64,000 bases of DNA from Megachile rotundata. Lineage: Eukaryota; Arthropoda; Insecta; Hymenoptera; Megachilidae. The stretch spans positions 9,982,001 through 10,046,000 of the forward strand of contig NC_134993.1 of assembly GCF_050947335.1 (NCBI RefSeq), written 5' to 3'. The position numbers were made by a program, and so were the translations under genes. The notes under the pieces were generated by a model. That model saw nothing but the letters and a program-made list of their open reading frames with translations, was not told where the DNA came from and searched no databases. Every line of letters starts with the position of its first letter. The stretch's first letter is position 1. Shown here one piece after another: positions 24,425-38,425 of this stretch.

Positions 24425-26345
24425 GGATTTGGGAGTTGGTGATTTGGTAATTTGATAGTTTGATAACTTGATAACTTGGTAATATGATAACTTCGTAATA
24501 TGATAGCTTGGCAATTTGATAACGCGGTATCTACAATACAAAACTTGATAACTTGATAACTTGGTAACTTGGTAACTTGATACCTTGATAACTTAGTAAC
24601 TTGGTAACTTGATAGCTCGATAATTTGACAACTTAACAACTTGATTACTTGGTTATTTGGTAACTTGATACCTTGATAACTTGGTTTCTTGGTAACTTGA
24701 TAACTTGATAATTTGGTAACTTGATGCCTTGACAACTTGGTAATTTGATAACTTGATAACTTGCTAACTTGATGCCTTGACAACTTGATAATTTGATAAC
24801 ATGATAACTTGGTAACTCAATACCTTGATAACTTGGTTACTTGGTAACATTACGCCTAAATAACTTGATAACTTGGTAACTCAATACCTTGATAACTTAG
24901 TTACTTGGTAACATCATGCCTAGATAACTTGATTACTTAATAACTTGAAAACTTAGTAACTTGGTAACTTGATAGCTTGATAACTTGATAACTTGATCAC
25001 TTGGTTATTTGGTAACTTGATACCTTGATAACTTGGTTACCTGGTAACTTGATACCTTAGTAACTTGGTAACTTGATACCTTGATAACTTAGTAACTTGG
25101 TAACTTGATAGCTCGATAATTTGACAACTTGATAACTTGATTACTTGGTTATTTGGTAACTTGATACCTTGATAACTTGGTTTCTTGGTAACTTGATAAC
25201 TTGATAATTTGGTAACTTGATGCCTTGACAACTTGGTTACTTGGTAACATTATGCCTTGATGCCTTGATAACTTGGTAATTTGATAACTTGATATCTTGA
25301 TAACTTGGTTACTTAATACCTTGATAACTTGGTAACTCAATACCTTGATAACTTAGTTACTTGGTAACATCATGCCTAGATAACTTGATTACTTAGTAAC
25401 TTGATAACTTAGTAACTTGGTAACTTGATAGCTTGATAACTTGATAACTTGATCACTTGGTTATTTGGTAACTTGATACCTTGATAACTTGGTTATCTGG
25501 TAACTTGATACCTTAGTAACTTGGTAACTTGATAGCTTGATAACTTAATAACCTGATTACTTGGTTATTTGGTAACTTGATACCTTGATAACTTGGTTAC
25601 TTGGTAACATTATGCCTTGATGCCTTGATAACTTGGTAATTTGATAACTTGATATCTTGATAACTTGGTTACTTAATACCTTGATAACTTGGTAACTTAG
25701 TAACTTGATAACTTAGTAACTTGGTAACTTGATAGCTTGATAACTTGATAACTTGATAACTTGATCACTTGGTTATTTGGTAACTTGATTCCTTGATAAC
25801 TTGGTTACCTGGTAACTTGATACCTTAGTAACTTGGTAACTTGATAGCTTGATAACTTAATAACGTGATTACTTGGTTATTTGATAACTTGATACCTTGA
25901 TAACTTGGTTACTTGGTAACATTATACCTTGATGCCTTGATAACTTAGTAATTTAATAACTTGCTAACTTGATAACTTGGAAACTTCATATCTTGGAAAC
26001 TTGATACTTTGGAGACTTGATACCTTGGAAACTTAATATCTTGGAAACTTGATACCTTGGAAACTTGATATCTTGGAAACTTGATACCTTGGAAACTGGA
26101 TACCTTGGAAACTGGATACCTTGGAAACTTGATAGCTTGAAAACTTGATATCTTGGAAACTTAATATCTTGGAAACTTGATACTTTAGATACTTGATACC
26201 TTGGAAACTTGATATCTTGGAAACTTGATACTTTGGAAACTTGATCTTGGAAATGTGATACCTCGAAAACTCGATACCTTCGAAAGTTGGTACCTTGGAA
26301 ACTTGATCACTTGGTAACTTGATACCTTGCGAATCTAGCAATTTG
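24425..26345. repeat. Second CTTGGTAA/CTTGATAC octamer array, 1.9 kb
   Basis: Same octamer vocabulary as 15135-16400, including the change to CTTGGAAA + CTTGATAT steps near the right end (from about 25975). Longer blocks repeat: GATAGCTCGATAATTTGAC at 24611 and 25107, and the TATGCCTTGATGCCTTG block at 25251 and 25611. The unique flanks of the first array are absent here. Open frames of ITKLSSYQ-type peptides are satellite translations. Confidence 0.92.
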
Positions 26346-28684
26346 ATAATTTCTCAATTTATAATTCCCTAACTCAGATATTTAGTAACTACTCACTCCT
26401 AATATACAAAATCTAAAAATTCACTAATATCCAATAACGCAATACTCAAAACGTCCCAAGTTCCACCCCAAACTACCCAAAGTTGAAAGTTGAAAACCGT
26501 CTTAAAACTCCTATCTCGTAACAATCCAGATATTTTTCAAAGAGGACGTTTTCTTCGTGCTCTGAAAAGGTTAAAGAAGAAATTGCACTCAAGAGAGTCG
26601 CCGGAAGACACGTTCAAAACGCGCGCTCGCGGAATATCAAAATTACACGCCAGTTCAGAAAATACCGCGGAACATCAGTACACTAATTACATCGCATATC
26701 GCGCCGCAAAAAAAAGGAGAAGCAGCTGCAAATCGTAGCAAAAAGCTTCGAATGAAACGGACAAAGTTAATAAAGCCTTTCAAATTATGCTGCTCAAAGG
26801 ATTCGTTCCACGGAACTAAAAGCCACTAAACGCGTCCCTCTTCAGAATTTCAGCGTCTTTTTTCGTTTTTCCGGTTTTCCCATCCTTTTTTCTCCTATTT
26901 TCAATTTTTCGACGTGCTCAGATGTTTTTTTCCACCCGTCAAAGTTTCAGTCCGGCTTTGCTCGCCGCCGCGAGAGCTACTCGGTTTATGTACGAGATCT
27001 CGTTTCGACGTTAACGTTTCCACGCGTTGAGCACACACGCGAAAATGGACACATCGCCCCACCGAAACGTTCAGAAAGTTTCTTAACGAGTACGCCTCGT
27101 TAGGAGGAAATTAAAGCGCGGTTCTGTAGGAACGTGGTCGAAAAACAACGAGATCGCTCGAGAGATCGGTGCGTTTTCGCGTCTCCAATTAAAATTCTGC
27201 TCAACCGCGTTGTGTCAAGCTTCGTTTAGACCCGGAAGTTGAATCGATCGACATAATTAAAGCGATACTTAACCGAGGACTCGATTCGGACGCAACCTGC
27301 AACCGCGTTTAAATAGCGCGGGCTCTCTCCATGGTCCGTCATCTTAAATCGGCGCGAAATTTGATTTCTATTTATTGAAACATGAGATTTATTAAGTAAA
27401 GAGTATTTATAACAGAATTCAATTATATGAGAAGTATAATTTACATTTTATTTTTAATTTTAAAGCTGAATATATATTAATCCGTTGTATCAAAATTCAT
27501 GGGAAATTTCCTATATTTGCAAACTATTCCAGGTTCCGTTTGTTATTTCGGTCGATTCGGTCGATTGTGCATTTCGCATTAGCAAATATTAATTTCTGTT
27601 TAAGGTGGCCGTATCGCAAACATGATTTATTATGAAATTCCTTCAAAATTTAACCGGTATCGTGTACATAGCCGATGAAATATTAAAAATTCGGACCAGA
27701 ATGACAACTGCATTTCGAATGATATTTAACGTGCGTATAATAGAAGCGTATGAACATATTGTAATGGGAAAATTTATAAATGCTATTTGTCACAAATAAA
27801 TAAATGAATAAATAAATAAAATAACTTGCAACGAGTGTAATGAATAAAATTTTAATAATTGTTGTAATAACAAGATACAATAAAAAAATTATAATCTTTA
27901 GGTTGTTGCTATTTCTGATATATTTTCTTACATTTGATATATTGCAGATATAACTTTTAATAAATAATGCAATAACAAAAAACGCAATAAATAAAATTAT
28001 AATAATTTTTAGGTTGCTTATTTCTTAAGAAATGAATGAGACATTTGGCTCGTTAAAGATAAGGTTAAGTGACGATTAGTCCCTCACATTTGATATATTG
28101 CAGATGCAACTTAAACGTTATCTTTCGTATTCATTAAGCTCTTAGTGACCACAAACGCTTTGAAATTTTAAATAGCCGTTCAAAGGGGTACTTTTATTAA
28201 TATTCCGCGTTTCATCGCATTGAGTTCACGTAGCACGGAAATTCCTTGCTGGCAAACATCAATAGCTTTGAAATATACCGTGGAAACTAATTACGTCGCT
28301 CGAGATTCTTCGTGTTACATACTTGGGGAGTTAAACAGCTCGCTCGCGGCTGTAACAGCTGTTAACAGTTTACCCCGGTGTCCAAAAGGTGAAAGCCATC
28401 CTTTGAGTCCTACGATAATTGCGGATAATTATGCATAATTCGACACGCAACAGCGAAACGTATGCAAATCATGTGATAATAAAACGCTTTGATGGAGAGA
28501 ACCGGTTCGGATGAAATGTGTGTGAAATCTAGCTTTCTAGCGTCAGAACTTCCGGTTCTTGAATGGTGGAGTTCTGGGAGTTAAGATCAGTTTTGAGATT
28601 GGTACTTTGAAAATTTTGGATTTTTGAGATTTGAGATTTTTGGAAAGTGGGATTTTGGAATTTTAAAAGATAGGAATTTTGGGA
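26346..28684. other. Unique sequence with GC-richer island at about 26480-27360
   Basis: The island holds many CpGs and an 82-codon frame at 26490-26738 with a basic composition and no domain. From 27360 the sequence is AT-rich, with an AAATAAATG run near 27795 and a repeated ACATTTGATATATTGCAGAT word at about 27931 and 28087. No gene was called. Confidence 0.45.
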
Positions 28685-29445
28685 TTTTGGAATATTTGAA
28701 TATTCCAAACTTGAATAATTGAATACTTGAATACTTGAATGATTGAATTCTTGAATTATTGAAGACTTGAATGATTGAATTCTTGAATGATTGAATTCTT
28801 GAATGATTGAATTCTTGGATGATTGAATACTTGAATGACTGAATACTTGAATGACTGAATACTTGAATGATTGAATACTTGAATGATTGAATACTTGAAT
28901 GACTCAATACTTGAATGACTCAATACTTGAATGATTGAATACTTGCATGATTGAATACTTGAATGATTGAATGCTTGAATGATTGAATACTTGAATGATT
29001 GAATTCTTGAATTATTGAAGACTTGAATGATTGAATACTTGCATGATTGAATACTTGAATGATTGAATGCTTGAATGATTGAATACTTGAATGATTGAAT
29101 TCTTGAATGATTGAATTCTTGAATGATTGAATTCTTGGATGATTGAATACTTGAATGACTGAATACTTGAATGATTGAATACTTGAATGATTGAATACTT
29201 GAATGACTCAATACTTGAATGACTGAATACTTGAATGATTGAATACTTGAATGACTGAATACTTGAATGATTGAATACTTGCATGATTGAATACTTGAAT
29301 GATTGAATGCTTGAATGATTGAATACTTGAATGATTGAATTCTTGAATGATTGAATGCTTGAATGATTGAATACTTGAATGACTGAATACTTGAATGAAT
29401 GAATACTTGAATGATTGAATACTTGAATACTTGAATACTTGAATC
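28685..29445. repeat. TTGAATGA/TTGAATAC octamer array
   Basis: Almost perfect alternation of the two octamers (16-bp unit) for about 760 bp, with variants TTGAATTC, CTGAATAC and TTGCATGA. A block around TTGAAGACTTGAATGATTG and TTGCATGATTG occurs more than once (near 28760 and 29019; 28944, 29040 and 29280), so longer segments have been copied within the array. Confidence 0.95.
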
Positions 29446-30089
29446 TCTCTACTTCTAAAGTACTAAAACCACCCCCTAAATTCCCACAATTTCAACAATA
29501 ATTCTCCTGCAATAAAACTGTAAACCACCTTAATTTATAAAATAATTTATTTCAATAAATTTACTAACTTGATCCACACAATTTTTCCCCGATTATATTT
29601 GAAATATTTCACCGAAATTATTCCCAACGTCTTCATCCCAACAAGACAGAACCGATTTCACTAAAAACAAGACTCCCTTCGCAAGCGATTCAGTACCATT
29701 TACTCGGATGACTCGTGCCGTATTTCTTTCACGGTGGATTACGGGAACCTTCGGAAAATCGAGGGGACAATATCACCGTGAAATTGTACTACGCTTCATT
29801 TCCGTGACTCATTGTCCCTTGAAAACAAGCGGGATTAAACGCGTATACAACTTCCTTTGAAGGAAGCAAAAATTTTCGCTTGAAAGCATCCGGAAGTGTA
29901 GATGCGATCATAGATAAAGTTCGATAATATCGATAATATTGTGGGGATATTAAGGAGAATAGAGGCAAGGATGATTGAAGTAATTATTAATTTTTAAAGT
30001 CAATAAATAATTATCGAGTAGGTAAATTTTAGGTGAGGAACATTTGTGAATATTTCAAACGCAAATTTTTGAGTTTTCAAAACTTGGAA
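29446..30089. other. Unique sequence
   Basis: A GC-richer centre (29640-29920) lies between AT-rich edges. No gene was recognised. Confidence 0.45.
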
Positions 30090-31310
30090 TTACTAATTCC
30101 CCAATTTCCCAATTTGCTGATTTCATAATTTCCCAATTTCTTAATTTCTCATCTTGCTAATTTCTCGATTCTCTAATTTCTCAACTCCCTAATTCCCCAA
30201 CTCCCTAATTCCCCAACTCTCTAATATCCCAGCTCGCTAATTTCTCGACTCCCTAGTTTCTCAACTCGCTAATTTTCCAACTCTCTAATTTCCCAACTCC
30301 CTAATTCCCCAACTCTCTAATATCCCAGCTCGCTAATTTCTCGACTCCCTAGTTTCTCAACTCGCTAATTTTCCAACTCTCTAATTTCCCAACTCCCTAA
30401 TTCCCAACTCTCTAATTTCCCAACTCGCTAGTTTCTCGACTCTCTAATTTCTCAACTCGCTAATTTTCCAATTCTCTAATTCCCCAACTCTCTAATTTCC
30501 CAACTCCCTAATTCCCCAACACTCTAATTTCCCAATCGCTAATTTCTTGACTCCCTAATTCCCCAACTCTCTAATATCCCAGCTCGCTAATTTCTCGACT
30601 CCCTAGTTTCTCAACTCGCTAATTTTCCAACTCTCTAATTTCCCAACTCCCTATTTCCCAACTCTCTAATTTCCCAACTCGCTAGTTTCTCGACTCTCTA
30701 ATTTCTCAACTCGCTAATTTTCCAATTCTCTAATTCCCCAACTCTCTAATTTCCCAACTCCCTATTTCCCAACTCTCTAATTTCCCAACTCGCTAGTTTC
30801 TCGACTCTCTAATTTCTCAACTCGCTAATTTTCCAATTCTCTAATTCCCCAACTCTCTAATTTCCCAACTCCCTATTTCCCAACTCTCTAATTTCCCAAC
30901 TCGCTAGTTTCTCGACTCTCTAATTTCTCAACTCGCTAATTTTCCAATTCTCTAATTCCCCAACTCTCTAATTTCCCAACTCCCTAATTCCCCAACTCTC
31001 TAATTTCCCAACTCGCTAATTTCTTGACTCCCTAATTTCTCAACTAGCTAATTTTCCAATTCTCTAATTTCCCAACTCTCTAATTTCCCAGCTCGCTAAT
31101 TTCCCAACTCGCTAATTTCGCGACTCCTTAGTTTCTCAACTCGGTAATTTTCCAACTCTCTAAATTCCCAACTCCTTAATTCCCAACTCTCTAATTTCCC
31201 AACTCGCTAGTTTCTCAACTCTCTAATTTTCCAGCTCGCTAACTTCTCGACTCCCTAATTTCTCAACTCGCTAATTCCCAACTCCCTAATTTCCCAATGT
31301 CCCAATGTTA
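30090..31310. repeat. CTAATTTC/CCAACTCG octamer array with 111-bp higher-order copies
   Basis: 8-bp steps (16-bp pairs) run for 1.2 kb. The variant CTATTTCCC appears at 30651, 30762 and 30873, marking three near-identical 111-bp segments. An earlier block around CTAATATCCCAGCTCGC is also copied (30221, 30317, 30569). Confidence 0.93.
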
Positions 31311-32179
31311 CGAAATTTTCGAACCTGCACTCAAGGAACATGCATGAAAGATTATCCCTCATACAAAAATAAGCTAAAAACGTCGATAAAGCCCCGATAA
31401 GAAATGCGTCCCTGGTGAAACCTCTACCTGGCGAATACGAGACGTTCGAAGGTTCTGCAGCGACATTTTTCCCGGGTGGCCGTTGATAAAGGACCCCTAA
31501 AAGAGACAAAGAACATTCATCATCAGCTATATTTCCAATGCGACATTAACGTCGTCGCGTACAGAATAATGGAGATCGTAACGATGGTTCCAGAGCGCCG
31601 GCTCGATTTATAGTTTCTATCCAGCTTCGTGGCCACCACGAATTATAATATTAATTGGCGCGACCCAGATTTCGATTCTGCGCCATAACCAGCCTGACTT
31701 GCCGAAGGTTGACACTGCATGGCCGAGCATGTTTGCTCGAAACACACTCGAAACATCCACCTACTTCCTGATGAGATTCGTCGATGGTTTATACCGGTGA
31801 CGAAACCACTTTGCTTTGTCGTCCACCTGCACCTCTCACGTCATGCATTATTAACTTCGTTTATAGTGTTTCCGTTTCGACGGCTACCAATGCTCAGCTC
31901 ATCAGTTTCGACCTTCGGTATGTTCTTTCATTGTTAATTCCGACTTTGCTGTTCTTCGTACGTATTTGCTTGGTGCAAAGGGTACGGAGAGATAATTTTG
32001 TGTTCAGTGATTGGGGAAGGTTGTCTTATATATTGGGTATAGCGTTGTATTATATTGCTGGTATTAATAACTGTTGCACTAGTATTATTATTGTCGTGTA
32101 ACAATATATTGTTATTATTAACAATTACTAAATTAGAAAATTTGAGGATTATACAGGGATTTGTAGAGTTTTGGATTTT
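31311..32179. other. Unique sequence, GC-richer at 31380-31950
   Basis: Open frames at 31255-31509 (minus) and 31719-32101 (plus) show no family signature, and the first starts inside the satellite. No gene was called. Confidence 0.45.
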
Positions 32180-32700
32180 GGATTTTGGACTTTGAATTTT
32201 GGATTTTCCAATTTTCTAATTTTGTAATTATCCCATTTTCCAATTCTCCAGTTCTTCAATCTTCCTATTTTCCTATTTTCCTATTTTCCTATTTCCCTAT
32301 TTCCCAATTTTCCAATTTTCTGATTTTCTAATTTTCCAATTCTCCAGTTCTTCAGTCTTCCTATTTCCCTATTTCCCAATTTTCCAATTTTCCAATTTTC
32401 TGATTTTCTAATTTTCCAATTCTCCAGTTCTTCAGTCTTCCTATTTCCCTATTTCCCAATTTTCCAATTTTCCAATTTTCCAATTTTCCAATTTTCTAAT
32501 TTTCCAATTCTCCAGTTCTTCAGTCTTCCTATTTTCCTATTTTCCTATTTTCCTATTTTCCTATTTTCCTATTTTCCTATTTCCCTATTTCCTAATTTTC
32601 AATTTTCCAATTTTCCAATTTCCTAATTCCCCAAATTCCCAATATTCCAATTTTCCAGTTGTCCAATTTCCCAATTCCACAATTTCCTAATTTTCAGTTT
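32180..32700. repeat. TTTTCCTA/TTTTCCAA octamer array
   Basis: 8-bp steps dominated by TTTTCCTA, TTTTCCAA and TTTTCTAA. A block holding TCCAGTTCTTCAGTCTTCC is copied at about 32344, 32420 and 32512, and a variant with AATC for AGTC near 32247. Confidence 0.88.
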
Positions 32701-33480
32701 AATAATTTACCTAAAGTTATTCTCTTATATTAAAATATTTCTAAACTTGTAAATATACAAATGCCTGATTTCCTAAATTCCTGAATTCCTAAATTCTTCA
32801 ATACCTGAATTCCTGAATTCCTAAATTCTTGAATTCCTAAATTTCCGAATTCCTAAATTCTTGAGTTCCTAAATTCTTCAATGCATGAATTCTTGAATGC
32901 CTGAATTTCTGAATTCCTGAATTCCTAAATTCTTGAATTCCTGAATGTGTGAATTCCTGAATTCTTGAATTCCTGAATGTGTGAATTCCTAAATTCTTGA
33001 ATTCCTGACCTCCTGAACTCCTGAACTCCTGAACTCCTGAATTCCTAAATTCTTGAATACCGTAATTCCTGAATTCCTGAATATCTGAATATCTGAATAT
33101 CTGAATTCCTAAATTCTTGAATTTCTGAACTCCTGAATTTCTGTATTCCTGAATTCTTAAATTCTTGCATTCCTAAATTCTTGATTTCTTGTATCCCTGA
33201 ATTCCTAAATTCTTGATTTCTTGTATTCCTGAATTTCTAAATTCTTTAGTCCTTTTATTCCTGAATTTCAGAATTCTTCGATTCTTATATTCCTGTATTC
33301 TAGAATTCCTAAATTCTTGATTTCCCGTATTCCTGAATTCCTAAATTCTTTAATTCCTGAATTTCTGAATTCCTGAATTCCTAAATTCTTGATTTCCTGT
33401 ATTCCTAAATTCCTAAATTCTTAAATTCTTGTATTCCCGAATTCCTGAGTCCCTACATTCTTGCATTCTAAAATTTAAAA
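32701..33480. repeat. TTCCTGAA/TTCCTAAA/TTCTTGAA octamer array
   Basis: After about 60 bases of AT-rich spacer, 8-bp steps run from about 32765 to 33470. Confidence 0.88.
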
Positions 33481-34479
33481 ATCAGAAGTATCAAAATGAA
33501 AAATAACAGTACTATACAAAACTCATAATTAACAATAATACCTACTAAATTCCCATTCCATCCCAGCAACCCCCACGAAAATATTTAATAAAACCCACCC
33601 CACAATTTTTCACCCCCTTCCCGAACGTAATCAAACGCACCTGCAGTAAAGACCGCGTAGAAGGAAACAGCCGCCATTAAAGAAACAAGTAAGAGAAGAA
33701 AGGAGCGTCGGCTACGGAGAAAAAGTGACGCGGGCGAAGATCCTGAGCGGAAATACAAGATGGTTGCAGACGGAGGAGCAAAGCGAAATTAGGGGTGGAA
33801 AAAGGAACGGTCGTTTAAGCACGCGGCTACGGAGAATGGAAAACACGGTCTGGCAATGCTGTTATCGCGGTGGACACCGAATGGAAATATGGCGTCTATT
33901 ATTCGCCGAATACCTTTACGTTTCCGTGTAATTGTCCCGCGAAGAACAAGCCGCGTTCCCAACGGCTTTCTTCGCGACGAAAATGGAGGTCAGAACATTC
34001 GTCTGCTTTCGTTTTTGCGCGTTGAAACTGTAGGTCGTCTTAAGCGCGCGGATTAAGAGGAAAAAGTCAGGAAAGGAGAGAATCTTTAATTTTTCCACGG
34101 GTTTTCCGGCCATTTTTTGCAAGTGGCGGTATATAAGGGTCTGGGCCGTTATCGATAGCCCTCTACTAAGGGAATTAGGACTGCAACGCGATAAATTCTC
34201 GCGAACGCTCGGACAAACCGCTGAAAAAGAGCAACCTCGTTTGTTAGGGGAGGATCGCGTTCGGGATGATATATTCGGTAATTGAAATGGGGAATGGAAT
34301 TCGGTGTACCTGCGTCTACAAATGAGCAATTAAACGGGAAGGAACGGGGGAAGTGGTTGGAGAGTCGTTCCAAAGTGGCTTGTGATTGGATGAGGTACCT
34401 TTGTTTGGTTTTTTATGTTTTTGGGTTCTTTGTGGTTTAAGTTTGGGGATTTTTGGAAGTGTGAATTTGTGGATTTTAG
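33481..34479. other. Unique sequence with GC-rich island at about 33600-34380
   Basis: The island has dense CpGs and several overlapping frames on both strands (plus 33725-33931, minus 33916-34329) but no domain. It contains GGTATATAAGGG near 34129, which resembles a TATA-type element but has no associated gene. Confidence 0.4.
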
Positions 34480-35300
34480 GATTATTAATTTTTCAATTTT
34501 TCAAGCATTCAATTTTTCAATTTTTCAAGCATTCAATTTTTCAATTTTTCAATTTTTCAATTTTTCAATTTTTCAATTTTTCAATTTTTCAATTTTTCAA
34601 TTTCCCACTTACCCATTTTCTAATTTTCCAACTTCCTAATTCCCCACTTTCCCAATTTTCTAATTTTCTAATTTCCCAATTTCCCAATTTCCCAGCTTCC
34701 CAGTTTCCCCTTTTTCCATTTCCCAATTTCCCGATTTCCCATTTACCCATTTTTCCATTTCCTAATTTTCCAACTTCTTAATTCCCCACTTCCCCAATTT
34801 TCTAATTTTCTAATTTTCTAATTTCCCAGTTTCCCAATTTCCCAGCTTCCTAGTTTTCCAATTTTTCAATTTCCCTTTACCCATTTTCCCATTTCCTAAT
34901 TTTCCAACTTCTTATTTCCCCAATTTTCTAATTTTCTAATTTTCCAGTTTCCCAATTTCCCAGCTTCCCAGTTTCCCAATTTCCCAGTTTCCCAGTTTCC
35001 TAATTTCCTAATTTCCTAATTTCCTAATTTTCTAATTTCCTAATTTCCTAATTTCCTAATTTCCTAATTTGCTCATTTCCCAATTTCCCATTTTATCATT
35101 TTTCCATTTTTCAATTTTCCAACTTCTTAATTCCCCAATTTCCCATTTTACTAATTACCCATTTCGCTATTTTCCCATTTTTCCAATTTCCTAATTTCTC
35201 AATTGTCTAATTTTTCTCAATTTAAATTTGAACATCAAAATTTCTCAATTCAAAAATTCAAAATATCCCTTCTTTCCTGAATTTTGAATTTCTCATATTT
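34480..35300. repeat. TTTTTCAA then TTTCCCAA/TTTCCTAA octamer array
   Basis: It starts as perfect TTTTTCAA octamers (34490-34600) and then shifts to TTTCCCAA, TTTCCTAA and TTTTCTAA mixtures. Confidence 0.9.
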
Positions 35301-36559
35301 TAAATTTCCCAAATCTTTAAATTTTCGCATTCAACCATAATTTCCAAAATTCAACATTTCTTCATTTTCAACTTTACAAATTTCAAAACTACGAAGTTTG
35401 AAAATTTTTTAATTTCGGAATGTCCACAAGCTTATTTGAGAATAAGTACACGTACAGACATATATAAACATATGTATGTACATTCGTACATATTCACATG
35501 TGTATACATGGTATGATTATACAGTATACATTATACATGTGTGATTATGCATATTGTATGTATGTGGTATTATTATACTGTGCAATATCATGACACTGTA
35601 TTATTATATTATATAGGATTATCATACTGAAAAATTTTATTACACATTATTATTATTTTTGACAGTACTATTGTTTCAGTTTCTATAATTATGCAATATT
35701 ATTACATATTATTATTATACAGTATTATTGTACATTACTAAACTGAACAATATTATTGCCCAGTAATATAACTTTATAATAACAAACTATTAACATTTTC
35801 CAACGATTTCCCAAGTATTATTAAACAAAACAGTAGAATATTAAAAAATTAAAAATTAATAAAAATTAATAAAAATTATCAAAAATTATACAATTGTATA
35901 ATGTTATAAATATATAAAATAGTATAGTAACACTGTACAACAGTATGAAACTCGATAATATGATCGTAACAGACAGTAACATATTATTACACGATCGCTA
36001 TGCAAAATCAAAAGAATTTTTCAGCGCTCGCATCAAAATCTCTCGCGGGCGGAATGAAAACTAGACACGACGTAGATGAATGAAAGGGAAGATGAGAGGA
36101 GGGCCGGCGAAATAAAACAGGCGAAATTCAAGAAACGAAGGGAAGATTGAATTTCATTGAAACATGTCTGCTGATGGATAAATGATGCTTCGCCGAGAGG
36201 AAAAAAGAGGCACCGTTTGATTCGACGCGCGATTTAGAACACGGTTTTCCTGGAATCGAGAGAAATTGTTCTTCCTCGTTCTCTCTTCGAGGACTGTTAA
36301 GAAAAATGAAATGGGGTGAAACTAATTTCTCACGTTCAAAGGCGTTAACTGGAGCCTCGGGCGTGTTTAACGGATCTAGAGCGGATATTAATAATGCGAA
36401 ACGATAAGAGGAGGAGAAAAAAAAGAAGACACTCGTTCGATCATTTATTAACGCGAACTTATTGGCTTGCTTGATAATAAACACTTTGTACGTCGTACTT
36501 GAAGTATTGGGAAGACGTTTGTTACGAACGTGGATGCGGACGACTCCATTATGTGTGCA
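35301..36559. other. AT-rich sequence followed by a GC-richer stretch
   Basis: 35440-35560 is rich in ACATATGTA/TGTATAC words with local dyads. 35560-35960 holds many TATTATT/ACAGTA words. 36000-36450 is GC-richer, with a minus-strand frame (36128-36568) that has no domain. Confidence 0.45.
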
Positions 36560-38281
36560 GACCGCCATTTTGTGGTCTGGGCAACGAGTACCGCGTAAAA
36601 TTTCACTTTTAGGTTGTTATTATGTTGTATGGGAATTTGTTTTAGGTCAAATTTGTTACTAAATACTTTTGAAATATTCGTGACGCACTCCTGACGCATT
36701 CGTGACGCACTCTTGACGCACTCCTGACACACTCTTGACGCACTTTTGACGCACTCCTGACGAACTACTGACTCACTCTTGACGCACTCCTGACGCACTC
36801 TTTATGCAATCTTAACGCATTTGTGACGCACTTGTGACGCAATCTTGATATATTCGTAACGCACTCTTAACATACTCGTGACGCACTCTTGACGTCCCTA
36901 TGACGCACTCTTGACGCACTCCTAACGCGCTCTTGACGCGCTCTTGACGCACTCCTGACGCACTCGTGACGCACTCCTGACGCACTCCTGACGAACTACT
37001 GACTCACTCTTGACGCACTCCTGACGCACTCTTTATGCAATCTTAACGCATTTGTGACGCACTCGTGACGCAATCTTAACGCATTTGTGACGCACTCGTG
37101 ACATATTCGTGACGCACTCTTAAGGCATTCGTGACGCACTCTTGACGCATTCATGACGCACTTTTAACGCACTCGTGATGCACTCTTCACACATTCGAGA
37201 CGCATTCGTGACGCACTCTTGACGCATTCTTGACGCACCCATAACGCATTTACGACGCATCCGTGTCGCACTCGCGACGCACCCATGACGCATTCACGAC
37301 GCATTGACGACGCACCCATCACGTATTTACGACACACTCGTGATGAATCCATAACGCATCCATGACGCATCTCTGACGCACTCGTGAAACACGCATGATG
37401 TACTCAAGACGAACTTGTGACGCACCTCTGACGCACTCTTGACGCTATCATGACGGACTCGTACCTCAAGCAGTGATCAATTTTACTCGAATTTTTAATA
37501 CGCTTTAGTTTGGAGTTCAAGTCCAATTTACATGGTCAACGCACAATACCAAATTGACATAACATTTCAACTTTCGTTGTTTTAATATTTTAGTGATTAT
37601 TTACGCGCCTGACAAATCATAGTGCAAGGATACCATTCACAATCATACCATTCGATAGGTATGTGACGCACTTCATATACAATCTGGCCATCGAATTAGG
37701 ACCACGTAAAATTTCACTTTTATGGCTATAACATTGATGGCTATAGCAGCCTTAAGACTATTGATGTAAGTAAGCTAAAAACGTGGATACTAACAGTTAT
37801 GATCCTGATAATGGCTGTGACAATTATGGTGATGATGATGGCTATAATAGCTTGACTATGACAGTCTTAAGACTATTGATATAGGGAAGCTGGAAATGTG
37901 ACTGCTGTGATGATGTGGATGATGGGTATGACTATTATACAGTCCCTGGCCATCGAATTACCACGTACGAAAATTTCACTTGTATGGCTATAATTATGTC
38001 ACACATGGAAAATTGTCTTAGGTTGAAATTATTACTAAATACGTTGGTAACATATACATAGCAATTTGTTACCGTGATAATAAATTGCGTGGGTGATGAG
38101 CGGTTAAGGGTGCGAGCGTTTACGTTAGGAGTATCGATGGCGCTAGAAGTGAAATTTGGACGCCATAGAAAATGTCTGCTTACTCCAAGACTAGTTTACA
38201 ACTTCCACATTATCCGAGTTGGAAAGAATTTCAGATATTTAGGAAAATAACGAAGATATGAAACATATGATCAATGTATAC
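36560..38281. mobile_element. Compound repeat element, copy B, with internal 11-bp satellite
   Basis: Same order as the copy at 17700-19380: a module related to GCCATTTTGTGG...TTACTAAATACTTTTGA, the 11-bp TGACGCACTCT satellite (36663-37465, longer than in copy A), then the block of about 810 bp almost identical to 18474-19283. The satellites differ in length and variant order while the block is conserved. The similarity stops at ATCAATGTATAC (38281), 144 bases before the first recognised receptor exon. Confidence 0.82.
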
Positions 38282-38425
38282 AGAGCAATGAATCTATCTC
38301 TTTGCCAAAATACTTATACTCTGTACTGTATTAAATACTCTATAAAAAATGTTTTCTCTTATAATAAATATCTCTTATCTTAAATTACATTTGTACTAAC
38401 GTAAATTGATTTATTCTTGTTACAG
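38282..38425 (+). other. sns/hbs: 3' end of intron before the Ig2 exon
   Basis: AT-rich; ends with a pyrimidine-rich TTTATTCTTGTTACAG acceptor. Confidence 0.7.

Noticed and set aside
24211..25340. SSYQVTKLSRYQ-type frames resembling a repetitive protein
   Set aside because: Octamer array in three frames; no independent sign of coding.
28587..29284. SIIQVFNHSSIQSFKY repeat frames
   Set aside because: Translation of the TTGAATGA/TTGAATAC array.
28685..31310. CRISPR-like repeated units
   Set aside because: Repeats are contiguous without unique spacers, and the genome is eukaryotic.
34125..34150. TATA-like GGTATATAAGGG as a promoter
   Set aside because: No gene or transcription start context follows; it is a chance match in a long non-coding stretch.
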